Below are positions 25,203-33,088 of a stretch of DNA of 38,014 nt, one piece after another (positions within the stretch are counted from its first letter, which is position 1; each line of letters starts with the position of its first letter). The notes under the pieces were generated by a model. The model worked only from the letters and a program-made list of their open reading frames with translations, made no database searches and was not told the DNA's origin. The stretch is taken from contig JARFUG010000002.1 in assembly GCA_029289095.1 (NCBI GenBank), positions 12,286 through 50,299 on the forward strand. The letters are read 5' to 3'. The stretch comes from Desulfuromonadales bacterium (GTDB lineage Bacteria > Desulfobacterota > Desulfuromonadia > Desulfuromonadales > JACZKF01). The translations under genes and the position numbers were made by a program.

Positions 25203-26555
25203 TTATTTCTTCCGAAACCGCACCGCAAAAAACGCATCCATTCCGCCGTGGCGGTGAGGGAAAGTGCGCAGGGCGCCGGTTTCGTCGAAAAGTTCGCGCC
25301 AGTGCGCCGGAGCGAAGTCGCGCAGGTCCTCTCTGACGAACCCGGGGTGTTCCTTTAGGAAATCGGCAACGACGTCGGCCGTCTCCTCGGGGGTGAGGGT
25401 GCACACCGAGTAGAGGAGCCTCCCCCCCGGACGCACCAGCGGCGCCGTGTTGCGAAGGATAATGCGCTGCAGATCGGCCAGATGAGCGATATCCTTCCCG
25501 GTGCGCCTCCAGCGGATCTCCGGGTTGCGGCGCAGAACGCCGAGCCCGCTGCAGGGCGCGTCGACGAGGACCGCGTCGAAACTCCCCGGGGTGAGAAAGT
25601 CGGGCGCCTTCGTCAGATCCCACGGACGCGCCTCGATCCCCGAGCACCCCAGGCGCTGCGCCCCCGACGCGACGAGGGCGACGCGCTGAGAATGCAGATC
25701 GAGAGCCCTGATCCGGGCGCCGTTTCCGGCCAGAGCCGCCAAGTGGGTCGTCTTTCCCCCCGGGGCCGCGCAGGCGTCGAGGATCGACTCCCCCCCTTCG
25801 GGGGCGACGAGGTGGGCAATGAGCATGCTTGCCTCGTCCTGCACCTGCCACCACCCCTCCCGATCCCCCGGCAGGCGTCCCTCGCCGCGGGAGACGAGTA
25901 CGACCCCTTCGGGGGCGTACTCGGTGGGAATCCCCTCGAACCCCGCCTCACGCAACGCCTGAAGAAAGTCCTCCCGCCCTGTGCGAAGGGTGTTCACCCG
26001 CACAGTGAAGGGAGCCGGCTGCGCCATGGCATCGCCGAGGGCGAGCGCCTCCTGCGCTCCCAACTCCCGGACCCAGCGCCGGGCGAGCCATCTGGGCACG
26101 GAGGAGCCGACCTCGAGAGCGGCGACCGCGTCCTTTTGGGCGTCGGGCCAGGGGATCGTCTCTTTCTGCCGCGCCAGGGAACGCAGGACGCCGTTGAGAA
26201 AACCGGTGGCCCGCTCGAGCCTTTCCGCACGGGCGAGCTCGACGGTGCTATGGACTGCCGCCCGCTCCGGAACGCGCGTAAGCTCCAGGATCTGGTAAGC
26301 CCCCAGGCGCAGCAGGTTCAGAACCTTCGGCTCGATCTTTCCGAGGGGTTTGCTGCACAGGCGCTGCAGGGCGAAATCGAGGCGGGCGCGCCGCCGCAGA
26401 ATGCCGTAGACGAGCTCTGTCACAAGCCCCCGGTCTCGAGGGTCGAGGTCGCGCGCCGCATCGAGAGCGGCGTCCAGGGCCAGGTCGGCATAGGCCCCCT
26501 CCTCCACCCGCATGAGGATGTCGAGAGCCATTTTACGGGGATCGGATGATTTCAA
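25203..26555 (-). CDS. rsmB: 16S rRNA (cytosine-967 C5)-methyltransferase
   Basis: A 450-residue RNA methyltransferase. An N-terminal NusB-like RNA-binding region (about 1-140, with RGLVTELVYGILRRR) precedes the Rossmann methyltransferase domain. SAM motif I is ILDACAAPGGKT (about 254-265), the conserved PC motif is VDAPCSGLGVL, and the catalytic cysteine motif is SVCTLTPEE. It would methylate C967 of 16S rRNA using SAM. The open frame starts at a TTG with a weak GGAA upstream; an ATG eight residues later (26531) has no ribosome binding site. I kept the longer form, with low certainty about the start. It sits in the def-fmt-DUF116-rsmB-rpe order. Confidence 0.93.
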   Translation of the reverse strand: MKSSDPRKMALDILMRVEEGAYADLALDAALDAARDLDPRDRGLVTELVYGILRRRARLDFALQRLCSKPLGKIEPKVLNLLRLGAYQILELTRVPERAAVHSTVELARAERLERATGFLNGVLRSLARQKETIPWPDAQKDAVAALEVGSSVPRWLARRWVRELGAQEALALGDAMAQPAPFTVRVNTLRTGREDFLQALREAGFEGIPTEYAPEGVVLVSRGEGRLPGDREGWWQVQDEASMLIAHLVAPEGGESILDACAAPGGKTTHLAALAGNGARIRALDLHSQRVALVASGAQRLGCSGIEARPWDLTKAPDFLTPGSFDAVLVDAPCSGLGVLRRNPEIRWRRTGKDIAHLADLQRIILRNTAPLVRPGGRLLYSVCTLTPEETADVVADFLKEHPGFVREDLRDFAPAHWRELFDETGALRTFPHRHGGMDAFFAVRFRKK

Positions 26556-26723
26556 GAGCGTTCCATGGAGGGTTTTCGGCCGTTGTCAGTAAGACGAAAA
26601 GAGCAAGGCAAAACCGGCCTCACGCGAAGCTAAAACCAAATCGAAAAAATAAGAACCTTCTGGGATGCACATTTCCAACGTCGGCGCCGGCATGTCAAAA
26701 AAAACCGCTTTCCGTCTGCCTTT

Positions 26724-26747
26724 CGTCGCGTCGTCGCGTCGTCGCGT
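26724..26747. repeat. Three copies of an 8-base unit (CGTCGCGT)
   Basis: Three perfect tandem CGTCGCGT units lie about 20 bases after the DUF116 stop codon, in the 210-base gap before rsmB. The gap also has a run of eight A residues (26698-26705; T on the gene strand). No gene is supported there. The placement matches the heptamer arrays, but the period is eight. Confidence 0.65.
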
Positions 26748-26765
26748 GAGACGTATAGCCGTTGT

Positions 26766-27551
26766 TCAGGTCCGATCGGAGACGACATGCTCGTCGAGGG
26801 CGCGCGTCACCTCCTCCAGGATGATGTGAGTGTTGAAGCAAGGGCCGTGGGGTCGGCGGTTGAGGACCCCAATGACCGGAAGAGGATACGCGTCGCGGAT
26901 TCCCGACGTCAGGTCGCGCTCGCAGGCGACGGCGAGGATGAAGCGCGGCCGCTTCTCGACGATGAGCTTTCGGGCAAGCGTCCCCCCCGTCGCCACCGCG
27001 ATGTCGACCTTGCGGCTGCGCGCCAGCTCGGCCAGGCCGCTGATGTCGCACTGGCCGCAGCGCACGCACTTGTCGACATCCCCGGTGATCTTGATGGCGC
27101 AGTCGAAGAGCTGTATGCAGTGAGGCAGAAGGATGAGCGCCTTCTCGGCGGGTACGCGCAGCTCTTTGGCCCGCACCAGTTGGTTGTTAAGAGCGATGAA
27201 GGACTGCTGCAGGGTGTCCCGGTCGACGCCGAACAGCCGTCCGATAGCGATGATCCCGGGAAAGAGGTACTTGATGACGACGCCGCGAAGTCGCTGCGAG
27301 AAAAAAAGATCCCTTCCGCTGACGAGGGTGAGGACGAGGAGCGATAGCCCCCCCACGATGACGAAGGAGACGACGGCGAGAAGGGTCCCGAAAATGATCG
27401 GAAGGACGGGGTGGATGTTGGTCAGCCCGATGCTTGGAACCCACCACAGCAGAAAGGCGAAAAGGAGGATAAGCGAACAGGCCAGGCAGAGCAGGCCGAT
27501 GAAGAGGCGTTTTTTTGGCTGATACGGCTCGGTCGTCTCGACGCTCCCCAC
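26766..27551 (-). CDS. DUF116 membrane protein
   Basis: A 261-residue protein. Two transmembrane helices near the N-terminus (about 15-40 and 50-80) are followed by a cytoplasmic DUF116 domain with a cysteine cluster CVRCGQCDI and later C residues (AVACERD, GPCFNTH) that could bind metal or an iron-sulfur cluster. Its biochemical function is unknown. The family often sits next to fmt and rsmB, as here. I chose a GTG start at 27551: it lies one base after the fmt stop and has GGAG about 7 bases upstream. The open frame extends upstream inside fmt, but that part is not expected to be coding. Confidence 0.82.
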   Translation of the reverse strand: MGSVETTEPYQPKKRLFIGLLCLACSLILLFAFLLWWVPSIGLTNIHPVLPIIFGTLLAVVSFVIVGGLSLLVLTLVSGRDLFFSQRLRGVVIKYLFPGIIAIGRLFGVDRDTLQQSFIALNNQLVRAKELRVPAEKALILLPHCIQLFDCAIKITGDVDKCVRCGQCDISGLAELARSRKVDIAVATGGTLARKLIVEKRPRFILAVACERDLTSGIRDAYPLPVIGVLNRRPHGPCFNTHIILEEVTRALDEHVVSDRT

Positions 27552-27552
27552 A

Positions 27553-28497
27553 TCAGGACTCCATCCGGGCGCCGGGGGCAAGGGCTCGCCCCTTGAGAAA
27601 TTCGCCGGCCGCAAGGCGCTTTTTCCCGGGCAGTTGCAACTCCCCGACGCGAAGAACCCCCTGTCCGCAGGCGATGCGCACACCGTCGGCCCCGACAGCG
27701 ACGACCGTTCCCGGCGCCCCTTCCCCATTTTCGACGGCAGTGCGGGCGATCTTGAGCGTTTCGCCCCTCAGAAAAGTGTAGGCGCCGGGCCAGGGGTCGA
27801 GCCCCCGCACCTGGTTGTGGATCTCGCGGGCGGGGCGGCTCCAGTCGATGCGCCCGTCCTCCTTCTTGAGCATCGGGGCATAGGTCGAAAGGGCGTCGTC
27901 CTGGGGCTGCGGAGCGAGCGTTCCGGCAAAGAGGCGATCGAGCGTCTCGGCCATCGTCTCGGCCCCAAGCAGCGCGAGGCGATCGTGCAGTTCCCCGGCC
28001 GTCTCCTCCTCGCCGATGGGAATCGACTTCTTCACCAGCATCGGGCCGGTGTCGAGCCCCACATCCATGAGCATCGTGGTGATGCCGGTGACGCTCTCGC
28101 CGTCCATGATCGCCTTGTTGATGGGCGAAGCCCCCCGGTATTTCGGAAGGAGGGACGCGTGAACGTTGATGCATCCGTGGCGCGGAATCTCGAGGACGCT
28201 CTTGGGGAGGATCTGGCCAAAGGCGACGACGACGACGAGATCGGGGGCGAGGCGGCGAAGCTCCTCCACCGCAGCGGGCTCGCGCAGCTTAAAAGGCTGG
28301 AATACCGGGATGCCGTGTTCCTGCGCCAGGACCTTTACAGGGGGCGGCGTCAGAACGTTGCCGCGTCCCTTGGGGCGGTCGGGTTGGGTATAGACCCCCA
28401 CCAGGTTCACGCCGGAGGTCAGAACGGTGCGCAGGGTGGAGACAGCGAACGCGGGGGTGCCCATGAAGACGGTGCGCAGGTTTTGCCGGTCGATCAC
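27553..28497 (-). CDS. fmt: Methionyl-tRNA formyltransferase
   Basis: A 314-residue enzyme that formylates initiator Met-tRNA using 10-formyl-THF. The N-terminal formyltransferase fold starts at VFMGTPAFAV. The catalytic region has N-V-H-A-S-L-L-P-K-Y-R-G-A-S-P-I (about 108-123) and a TGITTMLMDVGLDTGP stretch with the conserved Asp. The C-terminal domain is the tRNA-binding OB-like fold (VENGEGAPGTVVAVG). Length is typical. The start is GTG and overlaps the def stop (GTGA), showing tight coupling of formylation and deformylation genes. Confidence 0.95.
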   Translation of the reverse strand: MIDRQNLRTVFMGTPAFAVSTLRTVLTSGVNLVGVYTQPDRPKGRGNVLTPPPVKVLAQEHGIPVFQPFKLREPAAVEELRRLAPDLVVVVAFGQILPKSVLEIPRHGCINVHASLLPKYRGASPINKAIMDGESVTGITTMLMDVGLDTGPMLVKKSIPIGEEETAGELHDRLALLGAETMAETLDRLFAGTLAPQPQDDALSTYAPMLKKEDGRIDWSRPAREIHNQVRGLDPWPGAYTFLRGETLKIARTAVENGEGAPGTVVAVGADGVRIACGQGVLRVGELQLPGKKRLAAGEFLKGRALAPGARMES

Positions 28498-29012
28498 AGC
28501 CGCTCCTTCTCCTGCTCGAGGATTTTCTGGTATTTCTTGCGAAAAAGTCCCCTCTTCAAGGGAGAGAGATGGTCGATGAAAAGAATGCCGTCGAGATGAT
28601 CGATCTCATGCTGGAAGGCGATGGCCAGCAAGCCGTCCGCCTCGCGCTCCACCCGGTTTCCCTCCAGATCGAGATAGCGCACCTTGACGCGGGCGCTTCT
28701 GGAGACCCGGGCGTAGTACTCAGGCACCGAAAGGCACCCCTCCTCTTCGTATGCCTCGCCTTCTCGCTCGACGATTTCGGGGTTGACGCAGGAGAGAAGT
28801 TCGGGCGCCTCGTCCCTGCTGGAGCAGTCAAGGACGATCAGACGCCTGGAGATGCCGATCTGCGGAGCGGCGAGTCCAACCCCCGGCGCGGCGTACATCG
28901 TCTCGGCCATGTCGCGGGCCAGGGTCCGGAGGCCGTCGTCGATCTGGTCGATCGGTGCGCAAACCTGTTTCAGAATCGGATCGGGGTAATGGAGTATGCG
29001 TAAAAGGGCCAT
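28494..29012 (-). CDS. def: Peptide deformylase
   Basis: A 172-residue metallo-enzyme that removes the formyl group from new proteins. All three signature motifs are present: GVGLAAPQ (44-51), EGCLSVPE (91-98, metal-binding Cys93) and HEIDH (135-139, metal ligands and catalytic Glu). The ATG at 29012 is preferred because AGGAA is 7 bases upstream and the family N-terminus is MALLRILHYPDP; the frame extends to 29036 without need. It is the first gene of the def-fmt-DUF116 group. The upstream region 29013-29235 has no supported gene. Confidence 0.96.
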   Translation of the reverse strand: MALLRILHYPDPILKQVCAPIDQIDDGLRTLARDMAETMYAAPGVGLAAPQIGISRRLIVLDCSSRDEAPELLSCVNPEIVEREGEAYEEEGCLSVPEYYARVSRSARVKVRYLDLEGNRVEREADGLLAIAFQHEIDHLDGILFIDHLSPLKRGLFRKKYQKILEQEKERL

Positions 29013-29235
29013 TTCTATTCCTGTTCCCGGGGGCAAAAGCCAAACCAGACTCCCCCTTAGTTTATCCGTCTTATTCTAGAGGGACGGCGGAAGCAAGTCA
29101 ACCTTGGATCGCCTTGCATCCGGGTAGCGATCTGCTACAAGTGATGATTACGGAAGCAGCTCGCACGCGCAGGATCTACGCCCTGAAAATCGCCATGTAT
29201 TTACAAAGCCCAACCAACTAAGCTGGAGGCCGCCC

Positions 29236-30009
29236 GTGGGTGAACGGTCCGGTTCCCTGGAGCAGATCGCAGCATCCCTGGAGACGACGACCGATCTCCT
29301 CCCCCATCTCCCCCATCTCCTTGTTGATCTGCATGAACTCGGCAGCCACCCGCGCGTCATCACCGGGCTTCTTCACCCCCTTCGCCACGGCGCCGTTGTC
29401 CTCGATCTGGGCTGCGGCAAAGGAGCCGTCGCCCTGTGCCTGGCGCGGGAAAGAGGCTTTCAGGTCCTCGGGGTCGATCTGTTCGCCCCTTTTGTCGAAG
29501 AGGCGCAAAGGCGCGCCGAGGCGGAAGGCCTCGCCCATCTGTGCCGATTCGAGGTGGCTGATCTGCGCGAGGCTCTTCGCCGCTTCAGCGGCGTCGACGT
29601 TGCGGTCTACGCCGCTGTCGGCAACGTCCTGGGAAACCTGGAGACCTGCGTCGCTCTGCTCCGGGGGGCCGTCCATCCCGGTGGGCTCATCGTGGTCGAC
29701 CACGGATTTCTCTGCGGCACGCCGATCGAGCGGCCGGGATACGAAGACTACGTCTCTCACGGCGAAGCCCTTCGACAGCTTACCGCCTTCGGCGACTCCC
29801 TGGAGGCCGAGGTCCTCATCTCCCCCGAAGAGCTGCGCCGCACCAACCGGCGCAACACTAGCCTCATCTCCCGCCGGGTGGAAGAACTCTCCGAAAAACG
29901 CCCCGAACTCACCCCCGCCCTCGAAGCCTACCTCGAAAACCAGCGAGTCGAATGCGAAACCCTCGAAACCCGCACCACCGAAGCGGTCTGGCTGCTGAAA
30001 AGGCGGTGA
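29236..30009 (+). CDS. SAM-dependent class I methyltransferase, unknown substrate
   Basis: A 257-residue protein with a Rossmann methyltransferase core: motif I VVLDLGCGKGAVAL (about 54-67), an acidic LGVDLF at the end of strand 2, and VADLR further on. The substrate is unknown; the C-terminal 100 residues (helical, rich in E and R) may determine it. The start is GTG with GGAGG about 6 bases upstream. The TGA stop codon is the first three bases of a TGACTGG tandem array, so the last codons and the array are physically joined. It is followed by minCDE, but a promoter in between makes a shared transcript unnecessary. Confidence 0.83.
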   Translation: MGERSGSLEQIAASLETTTDLLPHLPHLLVDLHELGSHPRVITGLLHPLRHGAVVLDLGCGKGAVALCLARERGFQVLGVDLFAPFVEEAQRRAEAEGLAHLCRFEVADLREALRRFSGVDVAVYAAVGNVLGNLETCVALLRGAVHPGGLIVVDHGFLCGTPIERPGYEDYVSHGEALRQLTAFGDSLEAEVLISPEELRRTNRRNTSLISRRVEELSEKRPELTPALEAYLENQRVECETLETRTTEAVWLLKRR

Positions 30010-30126
30010 CTGGTGACTGGTGACTGGTGACTGGTGACTGGTGACTGGTGACTGGTGACTGGTAGATGTTTGCAGGATTATTGTCTTTTTTCCAGTCACG
30101 AATCAAGAATCACCAGTCACCGACCT
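30007..30126. repeat. TGACTGG x8 array plus inverted heptamers
   Basis: Eight perfect TGACTGG units fill 30007-30062; the first TGA is the methyltransferase stop codon. After a 29-base spacer, five further period-7 units occur at 30092-30126: CCAGTCA, CGAATCA, AGAATCA, CCAGTCA, CCGACCT. CCAGTCA is the reverse complement of TGACTGG, so the RNA could pair GGTGACTGG with CCAGTCACC. The array ends 6 bases before the -35 box of the min promoter. Confidence 0.92.
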
Positions 30127-30132
30127 TAGCAC

Positions 30133-30161
30133 TTGAGCTTGGAGATGGAAAAATGTATAAG
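30133..30161 (+). promoter_or_regulatory. Sigma-70-type promoter for minCDE
   Basis: TTGAGC (30133-30138) and TATAAG (30156-30161) are exactly 17 bases apart; the -10 matches at 5 of 6 positions. Transcription would begin near 30168, about 35 bases before minC. It follows the inverted heptamers directly. Confidence 0.62.
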
Positions 30162-30202
30162 GGACGCATTGTTTTCTCTTTTTTCCCGGTTGTTTGAATG
30201 CG

Positions 30203-30931
30203 ATGAGTCATCCTGCCCAAGCTCCCGAACACTTCGTTCCCTTCGAACTCAAGGGGAGCGCCCTGACGCTGATGGTCCTCTCCCTTCGCGAGAGGAATTC
30301 GGACGTTCTCGCCTCTCACCTTGCCCGTAAATTCGCCCGGAGCCCCGGCTTCTTCCGCAACGCCCCCCTTGTTCTGGACCTCGGCACGCTGAGCGAACCG
30401 GACGCTCCGATCGATTTCCCGGCCCTGATCTCGACCCTGCGGGGACTGAACTTCGTCCCGGTGGCTGTGCGGGGGGGAAGCGCGACGCAGCAGGAGGCGG
30501 CCGTCGCCGCCGGGCTCGGAATCCTTGCGGAGGGGCGCGCACCCGGCGCAGAAAGCCCGGCGCCACCAGCGCCATCCTGCATCCCTGCCGCGGACGCTCC
30601 CGCGCCGTCGCCTCTCAAGGTCGTCACTCAGCCCGTGCGCTCGGGACAGCGCATCGTCGCGGAGGGGGATCTGGTCGTGCTCGCCCCCATAAGCGCCGGC
30701 TCCGAACTTGTCGCCGAAGGGAGCATCCACGTCTACGGCCCCCTGCGTGGCCGCGCCCTCGCCGGCGCCCGCGGCGACGCCGCCGCTCGGATTTTCGCCC
30801 TCCAGTTCGCTCCGGAACTGGTGGCTGTCGCCGGGGAATACCTTGTTAACGAAGAACTCGAACCGACCCTCATGGGGAAATCGGTTCAGATATTCCTGGA
30901 GGGCGACCGGCTGAAGGCCGAACCCTTCTGA
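30203..30931 (+). CDS. minC: Septum site-determining protein MinC
   Basis: A 242-residue inhibitor of FtsZ ring formation. The N-terminal domain (about 5-105, FELKGSALTLMVLSL and PLVLDLGTL) is followed by a Pro/Ala-rich linker (about 110-140) and the C-terminal beta-helix domain with the MinC signature: RSGQRIVAEGDLVVLAPISA then GSIHVYGPLRGRALAGARGD. It is activated by MinD at the membrane. I chose the ATG at 30203; a TTG three codons earlier is also open. No clear Shine-Dalgarno is visible for either. It is first in the minC-minD-minE operon. Confidence 0.95.
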   Translation: MSHPAQAPEHFVPFELKGSALTLMVLSLRERNSDVLASHLARKFARSPGFFRNAPLVLDLGTLSEPDAPIDFPALISTLRGLNFVPVAVRGGSATQQEAAVAAGLGILAEGRAPGAESPAPPAPSCIPAADAPAPSPLKVVTQPVRSGQRIVAEGDLVVLAPISAGSELVAEGSIHVYGPLRGRALAGARGDAAARIFALQFAPELVAVAGEYLVNEELEPTLMGKSVQIFLEGDRLKAEPF

Positions 30932-31012
30932 CAGGACTGTGCGCTCCTTCCGAGAGCAGGAAGGGGACTTTCGTACGAACGCCCCACGGGGCAATGCATG
31001 GAGGATTTCGAA

Positions 31013-31822
31013 TTGGCCAGAATTGTGGTGGTGACTTCTGGAAAGGGTGGCGTGGGAAAGACTACGACGAGTGCCGCTTTTTCCGCCGGCCTGGCGCTGC
31101 GGGGCTACAAGACGGTCGTCATCGATTTCGATGTGGGGTTGCGCAATCTCGATCTGATCATGGGGTGCGAGCGCCGCGTCGTCTACGACCTGCTCAACGT
31201 CATTCACGGCGAAGGCTCCTTGAACCAGGCCCTGATCAAAGACAAGAGAGTCGATAATCTCTTCATACTTCCGGCGTCGCAGACCCGCGACAAGAATGCC
31301 CTCACCATCGATGGGGTCGAGCGCGTCCTGAATGAACTCAGAGAAAAATTCGACTACATCGTCTGCGACTCCCCCGCAGGAATTGAGCACGGAGCGATCG
31401 CGGCCATGTACTTCGCCGACGAGGCTCTCGTCGTCACCAACCCCGAAGTCTCCTCGGTGCGCGACTCCGACCGCATCATCGGCATGCTGGCGAGCAAGAC
31501 CCGCCGTGCCGAAGAGGGGAAGACGCCGGTCAAGGAACATCTGGTCGTCACCCGCTACGATCCGAACCGGGTCGACCGGGGAGATATGTTGAGCGCGGCC
31601 GACGTGCAGGAGATCCTGGCCATCCCCTTCCTGGGGGTGATCCCCGAATCTCCTTCGGTCCTGCTTGCCTCCAATTCCGGGGTGCCGGTCACTCTCGCCC
31701 AGACGAGCGACGCCGGAGAGGCCTATCTCGATGTCGTCGACCGTTTCCTCGGCAAGGAGCGTCCGCACCGCTTCATGGATGTCTCCAGGAAAGGTTTCCT
31801 CTCCCGCCTCTTCGGAACGTGA
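31013..31822 (+). CDS. minD: Septum site-determining ATPase MinD
   Basis: A 269-residue membrane-bound ATPase that recruits MinC and oscillates or gathers under MinE control. The deviant Walker A GKGGVGKT is at residues 10-17, the switch motifs IDFDVGLRNLD and CDSPAGIEHGA follow, and the C-terminal amphipathic membrane helix GFLSRLFG ends the protein. I place the start at TTG 31013: GGAGG lies 8 bases upstream and the protein then begins MARIVVVTSGKGG, exactly the family form. The ATG at 30998 is in frame but would add five unusual residues and place the ribosome binding site inside the coding region. Confidence 0.95.
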   Translation: MARIVVVTSGKGGVGKTTTSAAFSAGLALRGYKTVVIDFDVGLRNLDLIMGCERRVVYDLLNVIHGEGSLNQALIKDKRVDNLFILPASQTRDKNALTIDGVERVLNELREKFDYIVCDSPAGIEHGAIAAMYFADEALVVTNPEVSSVRDSDRIIGMLASKTRRAEEGKTPVKEHLVVTRYDPNRVDRGDMLSAADVQEILAIPFLGVIPESPSVLLASNSGVPVTLAQTSDAGEAYLDVVDRFLGKERPHRFMDVSRKGFLSRLFGT

Positions 31823-31825
31823 CCT

Positions 31826-32092
31826 ATGGGATTTCTCGACTATTTCCGTTCATCGCCCCGCAACACGGCATCGGTCGCCAAGGAGCGCCTGCAGATCATC
31901 GTCGCCCATGAACGAAGACGATCGCCCGCAGGCCCCGATTTCTTGCCGATGTTGCAGAAGGATCTGCTCGACGTCGTGCGCAAATACATTCCGATCGATG
32001 AAGACCAGATCAAGCTGTCGATCGAAAGGAATGGAGACTGTGAAGTGCTCGAGCTCAACATCGCCCTCTCCGAAGGACAGGGACAGCGCTGA
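31826..32092 (+). CDS. minE: Cell division topological specificity factor MinE
   Basis: An 88-residue protein that stimulates MinD ATPase activity and restricts MinC to the poles. The N-terminal membrane-binding segment (MGFLDYFR) is followed by the MinD-contact region ERLQIIVAHERR (about 20-31) and the dimerisation domain (LQKDLLDVVRKYI). Length matches the family. It starts 3 bases after the minD stop. Confidence 0.95.
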   Translation: MGFLDYFRSSPRNTASVAKERLQIIVAHERRRSPAGPDFLPMLQKDLLDVVRKYIPIDEDQIKLSIERNGDCEVLELNIALSEGQGQR

Positions 32093-32133
32093 ACCCACAG
32101 GGCCAGCCCACTGGCCGCTACCCCTTTTTGCCG

Positions 32134-32139
32134 TATAAT
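32134..32139 (+). promoter_or_regulatory. Possible -10 element upstream of the 82-residue gene
   Basis: A perfect TATAAT lies in the 122-base gap between minE and the small downstream gene, about 76 bases before its ATG. The -35 region (TGGCCG at a 16-base spacing) is poor, so this is uncertain. Confidence 0.38.
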
Positions 32140-32214
32140 AGAGCGAAAAGGCGGCTGTTTCGCCCCGACCGTCCTACCTGCCGGGACCGCCGCTGCAGCA
32201 AAAAGGAGAACAGC

Positions 32215-32463
32215 ATGAAGCAGATCGAATTCGAAGGCATGTGCGAACTGTCCTACGAAGGGCGATTGACGTGGGTTGAAAACACGAGCAGCCACGAAAA
32301 GGGACGGGTGATTTCCTGCGGCAACGACGCCATTGAAGTCGAGGTTTCAGGCCGGCGCGAGCGCTGGGACTGGCGCGACTGTGAGGAAATCACCCACGGC
32401 TACAAGGTGAAGTACGACGAGGTCAAAAAGCATCCGCACGAGTTCGACACCCATACGGATTGA
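32215..32463 (+). CDS. Small conserved protein, unknown function
   Basis: An 82-residue, acidic, soluble protein (MKQIEFEGMCELSYEGRL at the start), with WDWRDCEEITHGYKVKYDEV in the middle and a His/Asp-rich C-terminus (HPHEFDTHTD). No family or motif is recognised; the end could bind a metal, but this is speculative. It has an AAGGAG ribosome binding site 6 bases before the ATG. It lies after minE with a terminator behind it, so it may be read through from the min operon or from its own promoter. Confidence 0.72.
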   Translation: MKQIEFEGMCELSYEGRLTWVENTSSHEKGRVISCGNDAIEVEVSGRRERWDWRDCEEITHGYKVKYDEVKKHPHEFDTHTD

Positions 32464-32497
32464 CGGATCGCCTGATCCCCGCCGCAGCAATTTTAAC

Positions 32498-32531
32498 AGG
32501 GAGCTTTCCCCAGAGGGAGGCTCCCTTTTTT
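32498..32531 (+). terminator. Rho-independent terminator after the min region
   Basis: GGGAGC (32499-32504) pairs with GCTCCC (32520-32525), and TCCC (32507-32510) with GGGA (32515-32518), with a 4-base loop, followed by six T residues (32526-32531). It is a typical terminator for the plus strand. The last T is part of the stop codon of the convergent HTH gene. Confidence 0.85.
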
Positions 32532-33088
32532 CACCCTTCTGCGGCGCTGCCGGGCGCGGCCGCCTGCTCGAAATCGCGACAGCGCGTCATGAACCTCCGA
32601 GCGACCTCTTCGGGATCGGGCACCCCGAGAGTACGGGCGAAGGCCAGGACAAAACCTCTCAGGTAAACCGGGGCCGGCAGCGCACCGAAGCGCTCCTCTT
32701 CGATATGGGCCAGATAGCTGGAGCTGATCTTGGTGCGTTCGGCGATTTCTTTAAGCGTCAGGCCCGACTGGTTCCGATAGGCGCGAAGAAAGGGGCCTGG
32801 CGAAGCTGCGGGATCGGGCGGCTCCATGTTTCCCATCTTCGTCTTCACCTCCTTTTCGGCAGCCGGCCTGCGGACGACGTCCAGGTGGGAGGTTCGGATG
32901 CGTCTATACGCCTCGTCAAGGCGCGTCAGCCGACTCTGCCTCTCCCCCTCGTCGAAAAGAGCGTAGGTCGCCAGGGAATCCTCGGCATACAGGGCGCTCT
33001 TGCGTATGTAGGCCTCCTCGACCTGCTGCCTCGACGCGGCGGGCTCCAGGCCGAGAAACCGGAACTCTGCAGCCAATTCCTCTTTCAT
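32531..33088 (-). CDS. DnaJ-like plus RodZ-type helix-turn-helix protein
   Basis: A 185-residue protein with two parts. Residues about 8-65 look like a short J-domain-like helical region (FRFLGLEP then VEEAYIRK and LTRLDEAYRRI), without the HPD motif. Residues about 100-165 form a RodZ-type HTH: LRAYRNQSGLTLKEIAERT, SSSYLAHIEEE, then VYLRGFVLAFAR. RodZ links cell shape to MreB; here no transmembrane helix is seen, so it is more likely a soluble DNA- or protein-binding adaptor. Its ATG overlaps the TGA of the upstream MinD-like ATPase gene (ATGA), suggesting they work together. The function is inferred. Confidence 0.75.
   Translation of the reverse strand: MKEELAAEFRFLGLEPAASRQQVEEAYIRKSALYAEDSLATYALFDEGERQSRLTRLDEAYRRIRTSHLDVVRRPAAEKEVKTKMGNMEPPDPAASPGPFLRAYRNQSGLTLKEIAERTKISSSYLAHIEEERFGALPAPVYLRGFVLAFARTLGVPDPEEVARRFMTRCRDFEQAAAPGSAAEG

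Noticed and set aside
29013-29235. Hidden small RNA or gene upstream of the methyltransferase
   Set aside because: No convincing ORF, promoter-terminator pair or strong fold could be seen.
30110-31768. Minus-strand open frame of 552 codons opposite minC and minD
   Set aside because: Spans two genuine plus-strand genes and their promoter; no motifs.
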